64,000 nt of DNA, taken from Bin87 sp965116785 (GTDB lineage: Bacteria; Chloroflexota; Dehalococcoidia; Lucifugimonadales; UBA3495). Under the pieces are notes generated by a model. It had not been told where the DNA came from and ran no database searches. It was given only the letters and a program-made list of their open reading frames with translations. The stretch is taken from assembly GCA_965116785.1 (NCBI GenBank), contig OZ220731.1, forward strand, positions 1,302,001 through 1,366,000, written 5' to 3'. Every line of letters starts with the position of its first letter. The stretch's first letter is position 1. Of this stretch, positions 33,360 to 41,349 are shown in pieces. A program made the translations under genes and the position numbers.

Positions 33360-34259
33360 ATGGCTGCTCAATACGGACGGGGCGAACCGGTAGCCCGAGG
33401 CGGAGCCACGGGTCCGATTGCGCCGGCGCGCCGCATCGGATTTCTCGCCGCCTCTGCCGCGTTCGCCTTCGTGATGGCGCTGGCGGCGTGGATCACCATC
33501 ATCGGCGACGACCACTTCCCGAGCCGGAACCTGTTCTCGCTCGAACCGATCGGCAGAGCTGCGGACTTTGCCGGAGGGCTGATCGGCGCGGAGTCTGCAT
33601 CCACGCCTGCTTTCTACCAGTCGGCCGAATGGGCCGAAAAAGCGCGCTTGGCTGGCGAAACCCTCGCCATGAGCGTGGCAGCCGCGGGCCTGGCTGCCCT
33701 GGGAGCCCTGATACTGTTCATGTTCGGCGCGCGCAACGTGATGATGGGCAGCCTCGCGCCATACCGGTCGCCTTTCTGGACCGTGCCTTTCTTCCTGATC
33801 CGCGCGTTGTTCACGGTGAGCCGCGCCGTGCCGGAACTGGTCTGGGCCATGATCCTGGTGTTCGTATTCACCCAGGGGACCCTGCCCGGCGTGATCGCCC
33901 TTGCCATCCACAACGGCGGCATCCTGGGAAAGCTGGGCTCCGAAATAGTGGAGGGGCTGGATACGCGTCCGATGCGGGCGTTGCGATCCACCGGCGCCGG
34001 TCGGATTCAGGTCCTGCTCTACGGGGTGCTACCCGAGGCTTTGCCCAAGTTCATCACCTACTTGTTCTACCGCTGGGAGGTGATCATCCGCACCACCATA
34101 GTGGTAGGCTTCGTCGCTGCCGGCGGTCTGGGTACCGAGTTCCGCCTGGCCATGAGCCACTTCAAGTTCACGGAAGTAACGCTCATTCTCTTCTGGTACC
34201 TTGTGCTGGTCCTCTTCGTGGATCTCGTCTCCGCGCAGATGCGGCGGTTGGCCAATTGA
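33360..34259 (+). CDS. PhnE-type ABC transporter permease (second)
   Basis: The 299-residue permease starts at ATG 33360, four bases after the first permease's stop. It has about six hydrophobic segments, SRAVPELVWAMILVFVF near residue 154-170 and the EAA-like loop MRALRSTGAGRIQVLLYGVLPEALPKF near residue 205-231. It is only moderately similar to the first permease, so the pair is old. No C-P lyase, phosphite dehydrogenase or selenium gene follows, so the imported ligand is not revealed by context. Confidence 0.9.
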   Translation: MAAQYGRGEPVARGGATGPIAPARRIGFLAASAAFAFVMALAAWITIIGDDHFPSRNLFSLEPIGRAADFAGGLIGAESASTPAFYQSAEWAEKARLAGETLAMSVAAAGLAALGALILFMFGARNVMMGSLAPYRSPFWTVPFFLIRALFTVSRAVPELVWAMILVFVFTQGTLPGVIALAIHNGGILGKLGSEIVEGLDTRPMRALRSTGAGRIQVLLYGVLPEALPKFITYLFYRWEVIIRTTIVVGFVAAGGLGTEFRLAMSHFKFTEVTLILFWYLVLVLFVDLVSAQMRRLAN

Positions 34260-34298
34260 GTGTGGGCGGACAATGGCGCGCGACACCGATGTGGTTGG

Positions 34299-35957
34299 CT
34301 AATCGTCTGGATTGTACGTGTCCGGTGGCGTAATCCCGTGAAAGATCGCATACTCGGAGATGACTTCCCGCGCACCGCCCAAGTCGCCCCAAACTACCAC
34401 CGTATAAACTCCGCTTCCGTGCTGGTCCAGAAGCCGGCGAATGTCGGCTTTCAACGCAAACGTTTCTCCGGCGGCCGACCATTCTGATGCGGTGATCCAA
34501 GGGACGGTTAGCGACTGAACCCGGCGGGATTGACTGGCGTTGTAGGCCTCCCGCCAAGCCTGGTGGGCTTCCGACGGCGAACGTGGAGCCGGCGAATCGG
34601 CTGCAACATCGTACGGACTGGGGCAGGGTTTGTAAGTTTTGGAAAACGTACTCGTAGTCCAGCGATAGCCGCCGGTCAACGGCCATCGCAAACTGGCTAC
34701 CGGGCGTCCGTTGTCGTAACAATAGGTTCTAGCGACCTGCCCCCTGGCCAGCTCCTGGGGCGGCGGGTCATAGTAAATCTGTACACCCAAATCGCTTTCT
34801 TCACTAAACCGCACTCCGTTCCTGGCCGTTCCGGAAAACGACAGGACGCCGCTTGATATGCCCGGACGCCGCTGATACTCAACGTAATTGCCTTCGAAAT
34901 GCTGGTACATCGCCGTGTTGTACCGATCCCATGCCATCCCGATGTTTACCCGCTTATGGACGGGATCCAAAATGTTCCCGCGATGGCCGGGGCTGCGCAT
35001 CCACCGGTCCATAGCCTCCTCAATTCGTTGCTCAACGCGCCCTTTGGCCCGGTACCCGTCGGAGGCTTTGATGCAGTAATCCAATCCGCTGCCATTTTCG
35101 CCGTTGGACTGGTAGCCACCGGCCAAGCTGTAGCGCATATACGGCTTCAGGCCATCAACTCCCCAGTGGGAAGAAAAGCAGTTTTCCAATGCTGCTTCGG
35201 CGTGCAGCTGAGCGGCGATGTTGTCGCCGAGGGTTACTGCGCCAAGGCCGGCTTTCTTGCGCTCGGCGTTGATCAGGGACAGCATGTACTCCTTCTGGTC
35301 GATGTACCGCAGTTCGGGCGACGGAACCGGGCGAGGGGCGAGGGTCGCCGTTGATGGTAGCTTTGCTGTAGCCGATGCCACGGTCGCCTCGGTTGGCGAG
35401 ATGGACGGCTCAGCCGGCACCGCTGAGGTTGGCGGAAGAACCGGCACCTGAGTAAGTGTCTGCCTCATTGGCTCATTGATACTGGGCACTGGCGTACTCA
35501 GGGATGCTGTCACCACAGGAACTGGCTTGTCCGCGCTAATTGCCGACTTGCTGGTTAGCCTCTGGGCGTCCTCTGCGTCGCGCAATTGGGCGCTCAATCT
35601 GGTCGTGCCGCCGCCGCTTTCCAACCACCACAAAAAGCCTACAGCAGCTATGAGAACGATCACTAGGACGACGATCACGACCACCCACTGCCGAGCCCTT
35701 CGTCGACGGCGATAATACTCCCTCGACCGAGTTCGCCGTTCCAGGCGACGGATCTCGTTCTCCGCAACAAACGAGTGGGCGTCTTCCTCGTCGAAATACG
35801 CCAAGCGTACAATCGGCGTATCGAACGTGCGGTTGCAACTCCGACACCGCCACAACCGAGAGCGATGACGACTTCGGCGGATGCGAATGTTGGAACTTTG
35901 GCAATGCGGGCAGAAGCCTATTCGTTCCTGTGTCGGATGACCACCTCCATTGGGCAT
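34299..35957 (-). CDS. Zinc-ribbon, single transmembrane helix and CAP-domain protein
   Basis: The 552-residue protein has an unusual order of parts: a four-Cys zinc ribbon (C16, C19, C38, C41, in FCPHC and RCRSC), an Arg-rich stretch, one transmembrane helix at about 91-111, a Thr/Ser/Pro-rich linker to about 215, and a CAP/SCP-like domain at about 225-350. The CAP part shows LINAERKKAGLGAV, a His in SSHWGVDG, and WMRSPGHRGNIL. A 200-residue C-terminal region is unassigned. The ribbon should be cytoplasmic and the CAP domain outside. It stands between the ABC operon and a dehydrogenase gene. Confidence 0.85.
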   Translation of the reverse strand: MPNGGGHPTQERIGFCPHCQSSNIRIRRSRHRSRLWRCRSCNRTFDTPIVRLAYFDEEDAHSFVAENEIRRLERRTRSREYYRRRRRARQWVVVIVVLVIVLIAAVGFLWWLESGGGTTRLSAQLRDAEDAQRLTSKSAISADKPVPVVTASLSTPVPSINEPMRQTLTQVPVLPPTSAVPAEPSISPTEATVASATAKLPSTATLAPRPVPSPELRYIDQKEYMLSLINAERKKAGLGAVTLGDNIAAQLHAEAALENCFSSHWGVDGLKPYMRYSLAGGYQSNGENGSGLDYCIKASDGYRAKGRVEQRIEEAMDRWMRSPGHRGNILDPVHKRVNIGMAWDRYNTAMYQHFEGNYVEYQRRPGISSGVLSFSGTARNGVRFSEESDLGVQIYYDPPPQELARGQVARTYCYDNGRPVASLRWPLTGGYRWTTSTFSKTYKPCPSPYDVAADSPAPRSPSEAHQAWREAYNASQSRRVQSLTVPWITASEWSAAGETFALKADIRRLLDQHGSGVYTVVVWGDLGGAREVISEYAIFHGITPPDTYNPDD

Positions 35958-35966
35958 AACGTTTCG

Positions 35967-36920
35967 CTACTCCGCGTCCGGATGCGTTGTGATGAACCGT
36001 GCCGCGCGCTCGGCGTCAACCTGCGGCGCGCGCACCTCAATCCCAGCCTGCTCTTCCTGAAGCCGGACGGTGCTGCTGCTGTCGGCCTGACCCCAGCCGC
36101 GGTTCATGGCCTGCAGCGAGATCTGCTGCGCCAGCGTCGACATGGGCATGGGCACGTCATACTCCCGCGCCAGCTCCGTCGCCAGCGAAATGTCCTTGTG
36201 CGCCAGGTTCAGCGCGAAACTGGCCGGCTCAAACTCCCCACGAAACATCGTCCGTACCAATCCCTCGTGGAGGAATGACATCCGGCCCAACGCGCCTCGC
36301 CTCACGCATTCCCAGAGCGGTTCCGGGTCGACGCCCGCTTTGACGCCCAGGGTCAGTCCTTCCGCGATGGCCTGACGCACGCTGTGACCGATCATGTTGT
36401 GCACCAGCTTAGCCACGCTACCAGCCCCAATCTCCCCCGCGTAGAACACCTTGTCTCCAAAGGCGTCCAGTATCGGCTTCACCCGATCAAACACCTCCCG
36501 GTCTCCTCCCACCATCACCGCCAGGTTCCCCGACGCCGCTCCCGTCTTCCCCCCACTCACCGGCGCATCCAGAACGTGGCATCCCTTCGCCCGAAACTGC
36601 GGCTCGATCTCCCGGATCAGCGTCGGCCGGCTCGACGACAGGTCGATGTACACGCTCCCCGGCCGGATCCCTTCCAGCACTCCCGATGCGCCCGTTGACA
36701 CCGCCTCCACCTCGTACGGACCCGGCAAAGACGTAAAGGTCACGTCGCTGGCCTCCGCCACCTCCGCCGGGGTGTTGGCCAGCCGCGCTCCGCCTTCCAG
36801 CAGGGGCAGCGCCGCCTCCTCACGCAAATCGTAAACGATCATCGTGTAGCCGGCCCGCTGAATGTTCGCGGACATCCCTCCGCCCATGTTCCCCAGACCA
36901 ATGAATCCTACGGTTTCCAT
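35967..36920 (-). CDS. NAD(P)-dependent beta-hydroxyacid dehydrogenase (3-hydroxyisobutyrate dehydrogenase family)
   Basis: The 317-residue protein has the N-terminal GFIGLGNMGGGMSANI (residues 5-20), the substrate-binding VLDAPVSGGKTGAASGNLAVMVGG near residue 116-139, and the catalytic Lys171 in GAGSVAKLVHNM. Family members oxidise 3-hydroxyisobutyrate, tartronate semialdehyde or similar acids. Its start lies 95 bp from the divergent tRNA-Gln gene. It is followed 9 bp later by the zinc-ribbon/CAP gene, which may be co-transcribed. Confidence 0.92.
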   Translation of the reverse strand: METVGFIGLGNMGGGMSANIQRAGYTMIVYDLREEAALPLLEGGARLANTPAEVAEASDVTFTSLPGPYEVEAVSTGASGVLEGIRPGSVYIDLSSSRPTLIREIEPQFRAKGCHVLDAPVSGGKTGAASGNLAVMVGGDREVFDRVKPILDAFGDKVFYAGEIGAGSVAKLVHNMIGHSVRQAIAEGLTLGVKAGVDPEPLWECVRRGALGRMSFLHEGLVRTMFRGEFEPASFALNLAHKDISLATELAREYDVPMPMSTLAQQISLQAMNRGWGQADSSSTVRLQEEQAGIEVRAPQVDAERAARFITTHPDAE

Positions 36921-36995
36921 AGCGCATCACCTGCTCGAAAATTTGGGTTCGCAGCCGCAGTATATCGCACGCCAAACGAGCGAATTTGAACCCAA

Positions 36996-37004
36996 TGCTA
37001 TAAT
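36996..37004 (+). promoter_or_regulatory. Extended -10 promoter for tRNA-Gln
   Basis: TGCTATAAT lies 10 bases before the mature tRNA 5' end, identical to the extended -10 elements at 4747-4755 (minus) and 57601-57609. No clear -35 hexamer is seen. Confidence 0.65.
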
Positions 37005-37014
37005 GACTCCCGAT

Positions 37015-37088
37015 TGCCCCGTGGTGTAGCGGTAGCACGTCAGCCTTTGGAGCTGTAAGCCCTGGTTCGAACCCAGGCGGGGCAGCCA
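37015..37088 (+). tRNA. tRNA-Gln (anticodon TTG)
   Basis: The acceptor strands TGCCCCG and CGGGGCA pair. The anticodon loop CTTTGGA gives TTG, which reads CAA and CAG. The T arm is CCTGG-TTCGAAC-CCAGG, the discriminator is G and CCA is encoded. The tRNA has its own promoter and a terminator 22 bp downstream. Confidence 0.95.
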
Positions 37089-37109
37089 CGCAAGCTGCCA
37101 CCAAATTTT

Positions 37110-37138
37110 GGGCGACCCCCCGGTCGCCCTTATTTTTT
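37110..37138 (+). terminator. Rho-independent terminator after tRNA-Gln
   Basis: GGGCGACC and GGTCGCCC form a perfect 8-bp stem with a CCCC loop (37110-37129), followed by TTATTTTTT. The T-run overlaps the stop codon of the convergent cytochrome P450 gene. Confidence 0.85.
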
Positions 37139-38572
37139 GGTCCGTCGTTCCAGGAAGATGGGCATCCCACCCTTGGGTCGGAGCGAAATCAGCGGCATCA
37201 TCTCGGCTTTGTGCCGTGGGTCGTGCCGGACCTGCCACTGCTGTCCGAGCGTCGCGAGGATCATCTTGGCTTCCATCATGGCGAAGCCCTCACCGATGCA
37301 TTGGCGCGGCCCCCCGCCGAAGGGGTAATACGCGTAACGCGGCAGGCCTTCCCGGAACTCCTCCGTCCACCGCTCCGGGCGGAACGCCAGGGGTTCGTCG
37401 AACCAGCGGGCGTCCCGTTGGATCACCAGTTGTGGCGCCGCCAGCAGCGCGCCCGGCGGTATCTGGTAGCCGCCCAGCTCGAAGGGCTGGAACGCCATCC
37501 GCGACCAGAACCAGATCGGCGGGTACAGGCGCAGCGATTCGGCGAGCACCTTGTCCGCGTAGGTCAGGTTCGCCAGGTCCGACAACTCCGGCGCCCGGTC
37601 GCCCAGCACATCGTCGATTTCCGCGTGAAACCGCCGTTGGGCGTCGGGATTGGTCGCCAGCAGGTACCACGTCCATGTGAGACAAACCGCCGTTGTCTCA
37701 TGCCCCGCCGCAAACATCGTGATGGTCTGATCACGCACCTGCTGATCTGTCAGCGGCTGCCCGACGCCATCGTCGTCCTCCAATCGGGCATCGAGCAACA
37801 GGGAGAGCAGATCATCCTCGCCGGTCGATCTCTCCCGCCGCTCCGAGATCAACCCGAAGATGATCCGATCCAGTTCCGCCCGGGCCCGCCGGAAACGCAC
37901 CGTGTACGGCACCGGCAAGCGGTGCATGAGCCTCCGCAGCTTGGGAGGCTGGTTCACCCGTCTGACCAGGTAGTTATTGATCAGTTCGAAGGCTTCGCCA
38001 ATGCGCCGCACGTCGTCGGGAAGTTCCAGCCCAAACAGCGTTTTGACCACGATCCGCAGCGTGAGCGCCCCCATCTCCCGGGCGATATCCACCCGTTGCC
38101 CGTCGGACCACGTCGCCCGGTTGTGAGCGGCGAAGTCCCGCATCATCTCGCCGTAGCCGGCGACGCGACCACGGTGGAACTGCGGCTGCATCAACCGCCG
38201 CTGCTGCAAATGCTCCACCGGTCCCGCGGTCACCAATCCCTCGCCCATCGCGTACTTGAGCACGTCGGTGTTCGGCCCCCGGCCCACCAGTTGGTGGTTC
38301 GTGACCACCACGTCCCGTATCAGGTCGGGGTGGTTGACCATCAGCAGCAGCGCCGGCTTGACCGACAGCGTCACCAGGTCACCGTAGCGTGCCGATTCGA
38401 GCATGAACCGGATCGGGTCGCGAACGTACCGCAGCGTCTGCCCGATGAAAGGCAACTCGGGCGGCCCGGGCGGCAGGTCGCTCCGGTCGACCACCGGTCG
38501 GGGTGGGTAGGTCACTGTTGACGTGGTCAAGGGAGGATTACTCGGATCACAGAGTGGCGACCCTGCGGGCAC
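37130..38572 (-). CDS. Cytochrome P450
   Basis: The 480-residue protein has the proline-rich start DLPPGPPELPFIG, the I-helix oxygen-binding AAGHETTAVCLTW near residue 288, the ExxR in ESLRLYPP, and the heme-binding FGGGPRQCIGEGFA with Cys425 as the axial ligand. The WERxRF-like PERW segment is also seen. It looks like a soluble or loosely attached monooxygenase of the CYP102/CYP4-like long type; redox partners are not in the window. It starts 7 bp after the end of the cupin gene on the same strand. Confidence 0.94.
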   Translation of the reverse strand: MPAGSPLCDPSNPPLTTSTVTYPPRPVVDRSDLPPGPPELPFIGQTLRYVRDPIRFMLESARYGDLVTLSVKPALLLMVNHPDLIRDVVVTNHQLVGRGPNTDVLKYAMGEGLVTAGPVEHLQQRRLMQPQFHRGRVAGYGEMMRDFAAHNRATWSDGQRVDIAREMGALTLRIVVKTLFGLELPDDVRRIGEAFELINNYLVRRVNQPPKLRRLMHRLPVPYTVRFRRARAELDRIIFGLISERRERSTGEDDLLSLLLDARLEDDDGVGQPLTDQQVRDQTITMFAAGHETTAVCLTWTWYLLATNPDAQRRFHAEIDDVLGDRAPELSDLANLTYADKVLAESLRLYPPIWFWSRMAFQPFELGGYQIPPGALLAAPQLVIQRDARWFDEPLAFRPERWTEEFREGLPRYAYYPFGGGPRQCIGEGFAMMEAKMILATLGQQWQVRHDPRHKAEMMPLISLRPKGGMPIFLERRTKK

Positions 38573-38579
38573 GGATCGG

Positions 38580-38918
38580 CTAACCGTCCAGGGGAATGGT
38601 GGCGGTGAGCCGCGGCTGGTCGCCGACCGCCCGTGTCGTGTGTCCCTGGCCGGTCAAATCCTCCGCCAGGGTCACATGACCCGCGCCAAAGCGGTGCACC
38701 GACCCGTCGCCGAGGCCGATCTCGACCTCACCCTCCAGCGTGATGACAAACTGGCGGCGGGGCGCGCAGTGCCAGTCGCTGAAATAGCCGGCGGCAACGC
38801 GACGAAATACGATGCCCTCCGCCGCCTGCATCGCGGCGTATTCCGGGTGCGATTCCAGTTCAATTTGCTCGATGTGCGACTGCCCGTCGTCGCCCGTGTA
38901 AAGCCTCATGATCGGCAT
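38580..38918 (-). CDS. Cupin-domain protein
   Basis: The 112-residue protein has a single cupin fold, with the FSDWHCAPRRQFVITLEGEVEI region near residue 47-68 and FGAGHVTLAEDLTGQGHTTR near residue 77-96. The RQFVITLEGEVEI strand is common in small sugar- or acid-binding cupins. ATG 38918 follows GGGGA at proper spacing; an upstream in-frame ATG would add 73 untypical residues. It precedes the P450 gene by 7 bp and may act with it or on the same compound. Function unknown. Confidence 0.85.
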   Translation of the reverse strand: MPIMRLYTGDDGQSHIEQIELESHPEYAAMQAAEGIVFRRVAAGYFSDWHCAPRRQFVITLEGEVEIGLGDGSVHRFGAGHVTLAEDLTGQGHTTRAVGDQPRLTATIPLDG

Positions 38919-39219
38919 GGTGGTTCCCCTTTCCGTGTTGTCATCCCGTACCATTCTCAGCACAATTCTACCAAAATCCGCCTGGCTATCACTCTCTGAC
39001 GCCAGAAATCCGGAGCCGCATCGCCGGGCTTGCTTCGGCGACCGCCAACCTGCGCGGTGCTCTTGGATCGTCAAGCTCGCGGGCTCAGGAAATCGTCGCC
39101 TCAGTCCGCGGGATTGGCGCTTCCGGAACCATCCCATCCAGGCGCGGCTCGGCAGGTCTCAGTTGACCGATGTTTACCGCCTTGTTAGAATGCCCGGCAG
39201 TCTATTCATTCGGGCGGTC

Positions 39220-39837
39220 ATGCTTACAATCGGTCTAACGGGCGGCATTGGAAGTGGCAAAAGCGTAGTTGCCGATCTGTTGCAAGCGCAGGGCGCGTCG
39301 ATAATCGACGCCGACCGCTTGGGCCACGAGGCTTACGCTCCGAACTCCGAAGCCTGGCGCCAGGTCGTCGAGGCCTTTGGAGAGGACATACTAACCACGG
39401 AAGGCGAAATCGATCGGCGCAAACTCGGATCCATGGTATTCGCTGACCCGGCACAGCTCGAGCGACTCAACGGCATCATGCATCCGCTGATGGCTCGAAT
39501 GGTCGAAGACCGCAAGGCAGAGTTCGCCGCCGATGGCGTCGACGTTGCCGTGGTAGAGGCTGCGGTTCTCTTTGAGGCGGGTTGGGATAAGCTGGTCGAC
39601 GAAGTCTGGTCCACTCACACCCCAGCCGATGTGGTCGTTGAACGCCTGCGTCAGCGCAACGGAATGACCGAAGAGGAAGCCAGAAAGCGCATCAACTCGC
39701 AAATGCCGGCGGCAGAACGCAACGGGCGTTCCGACGTGGTGGTCGAAAACGCGGCTGATCTGGCCGCTTTGGAAGGCGAAGTGGCAGCTCTGTGGCAGGC
39801 TCGAGTCAAAGGAAAGGTAAATCAAGGCAATGGTTGA
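39220..39837 (+). CDS. coaE: Dephospho-CoA kinase
   Basis: The 205-residue protein has the Walker A GLTGGIGSGKS near residue 5-15, IIDADRLGHEAY near residue 30, IDRRKLGSMVFADPAQLERLNGIMHPL near residue 67-93, and VVEAAVLFEAGW near residue 112-123. It phosphorylates dephospho-CoA, the last step of CoA synthesis. ATG 39220 gives the normal family length. It overlaps the downstream AAA+ ATPase gene by eight bases and so heads an operon that also contains a CoA-hydrolysing NUDIX gene. Confidence 0.93.
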   Translation: MLTIGLTGGIGSGKSVVADLLQAQGASIIDADRLGHEAYAPNSEAWRQVVEAFGEDILTTEGEIDRRKLGSMVFADPAQLERLNGIMHPLMARMVEDRKAEFAADGVDVAVVEAAVLFEAGWDKLVDEVWSTHTPADVVVERLRQRNGMTEEEARKRINSQMPAAERNGRSDVVVENAADLAALEGEVAALWQARVKGKVNQGNG

Positions 39838-40738
39838 AGCAAACATCGAAATGCTGGAAGACGAACCTAGTTTCAAAGAATTCGCCATCGAAGAGTTCCT
39901 GGTCCGCAGCGAACCCTATTACCGCGCCGTTGGGGACGAGCTGGAACTTTTCGAGGCAGCTTACGAGCAGCACATTCCGGTCCTGCTGAAGGGCCCCACG
40001 GGGTGCGGCAAGACGCGCTTCGTGGAATACATGGCGTGGAAGCTCGGCCGACCCATCACCACGGTTCGGAACGAGGCGCAGGATATGCGGGAAGGCGAAG
40101 TCCGCGTTCCGCTGGTGACCATTGCCTGCCACGAAGACCTGACTGCCAGCGACCTCGTCGGTCGCTACCTGCTGGATGCCAACGGCACGCGCTGGATCGA
40201 CGGCCCGATGACCCGCGCCGTCAAGGCCGGCGCCATCCTGTACCTCGACGAAGTGGTGGAAGCCCGCAAGGACACCACCGTTTTGATCCACCCCCTCACC
40301 GACCACCGTCGCATCCTGCCCGTCGAGAAGACCGGCAACATCATCGAGGCCGATGATCGCTTCCTCCTGTGCATCTCCTACAACCCGCATTACCAGAGCG
40401 CGCTGAAGGACCTCAAGCACAGCACCCGACAGCGGTTCATCTCCATCGAGTTCGACTACCCGCCAGTTGACGTCGAAGCCGAGATCGTGGCCAAAGAGAG
40501 CGGCTGCAACGAGGACCAGGCCCATGCCCTCGCCCGCCTTGGCGAAAAGATCCGCAACCTCCGCGAGCACGGCCTCGCCGAAGGTGCCAGCACCCGCCTC
40601 CTGATCTACGCCGGCCGGCTCATGATGCAGGGCATCCCCGCGCGTCGCGCCTGCCAGGTGGCGATTGTATGGACGCTGTCCGATGAGACCGAACTCCAGC
40701 GCAGCATCGAAGAGGTGGTGTACTCCATCTTTGAGTAG
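39830..40738 (+). CDS. MoxR-class AAA+ ATPase, CbbQ/NirQ/NorQ type
   Basis: The 302-residue ATPase has Walker A GPTGCGKT at residues 55-62, the GRYLLDANGTRWIDGPMTRAVK segment near residue 111-132 typical of CbbQ/NorQ, Walker B ILYLDE at residues 136-141, sensor 1 in LCISYNPHY, and arginine-finger region STRQRF. Such ATPases work with a VWA partner to remodel or insert metal cofactors into client enzymes (Rubisco, NO reductase). Its VWA partner is encoded two genes downstream. No Rubisco or NO reductase gene is present nearby. Confidence 0.92.
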   Translation: MVEANIEMLEDEPSFKEFAIEEFLVRSEPYYRAVGDELELFEAAYEQHIPVLLKGPTGCGKTRFVEYMAWKLGRPITTVRNEAQDMREGEVRVPLVTIACHEDLTASDLVGRYLLDANGTRWIDGPMTRAVKAGAILYLDEVVEARKDTTVLIHPLTDHRRILPVEKTGNIIEADDRFLLCISYNPHYQSALKDLKHSTRQRFISIEFDYPPVDVEAEIVAKESGCNEDQAHALARLGEKIRNLREHGLAEGASTRLLIYAGRLMMQGIPARRACQVAIVWTLSDETELQRSIEEVVYSIFE

Positions 40739-40752
40739 ATGATGGAACCTCA

Positions 40753-41349
40753 ATGGGTGCAATCACCCTCGATCTAGTCCGCAACGCGCTGGCCAATCGC
40801 CAGCAGGTTACTGCCGCCGCTGAGGGCCTGATGCCGGCGGCAGTAATGCTATTGTTGTACCCCAAGGACGGGGAGTTCTGCGTACTGCTGAACAAGCGGT
40901 CCATGACGGTTGAGCACCACAAAGGCGAAATGTCGTTCCCAGGCGGCGCACGGGACCCCGAAGACGCCGATTTTGAGGACACTGCCCGCCGGGAAACCGA
41001 GGAGGAGATGGGCATCGCCCGAGACGACATAACGATTTTGGGACGCCTTGACGACAATGTCACCCGCTCCAACTTCATCGTCAAAGTTTTCGTCGGGACG
41101 ATCCCGTATCCGTACCAGTTCAACCCCAGCTCCCACGAGATCGCGGAGGTCGTAGAGATTCCGATCAACGTTCTTCGCGATACCGCTACACTGCGGTGGG
41201 ATTCCCGTATCGAAAATGGCGAGAGGATTTCCGTGCGGTCTTATGGCTACCAGCAGCACCTCGTCTACGGAGCCACCGCCAAAATTCTCGACCAGTTCCT
41301 CGACACCATAGATGCAGAGTTGACAAAGGAGGACACGAGCCTTGACTAA
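40753..41349 (+). CDS. NUDIX hydrolase, CoA pyrophosphatase-like
   Basis: The 198-residue protein has the CoA-pyrophosphatase signature NKRSMTVEHHKGEMSFPGGARD near residue 46-67, leading into the NUDIX box with REtEEEMG (RRETEEEMGI near residue 79-88). Known relatives cleave CoA and its derivatives to phosphopantetheine and adenosine 3',5'-bisphosphate. It lies 14 bp after the ATPase gene and overlaps the VWA gene by eight bases. It is thus embedded inside the MoxR-VWA pair, together with coaE. Confidence 0.9.
   Translation: MGAITLDLVRNALANRQQVTAAAEGLMPAAVMLLLYPKDGEFCVLLNKRSMTVEHHKGEMSFPGGARDPEDADFEDTARRETEEEMGIARDDITILGRLDDNVTRSNFIVKVFVGTIPYPYQFNPSSHEIAEVVEIPINVLRDTATLRWDSRIENGERISVRSYGYQQHLVYGATAKILDQFLDTIDAELTKEDTSLD

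Noticed and set aside
37211..38521. Long plus-strand open frame of 436 codons
   Set aside because: It is antisense to the cytochrome P450, whose motifs are complete; the frame is Arg/Gln/His-rich without any motif.
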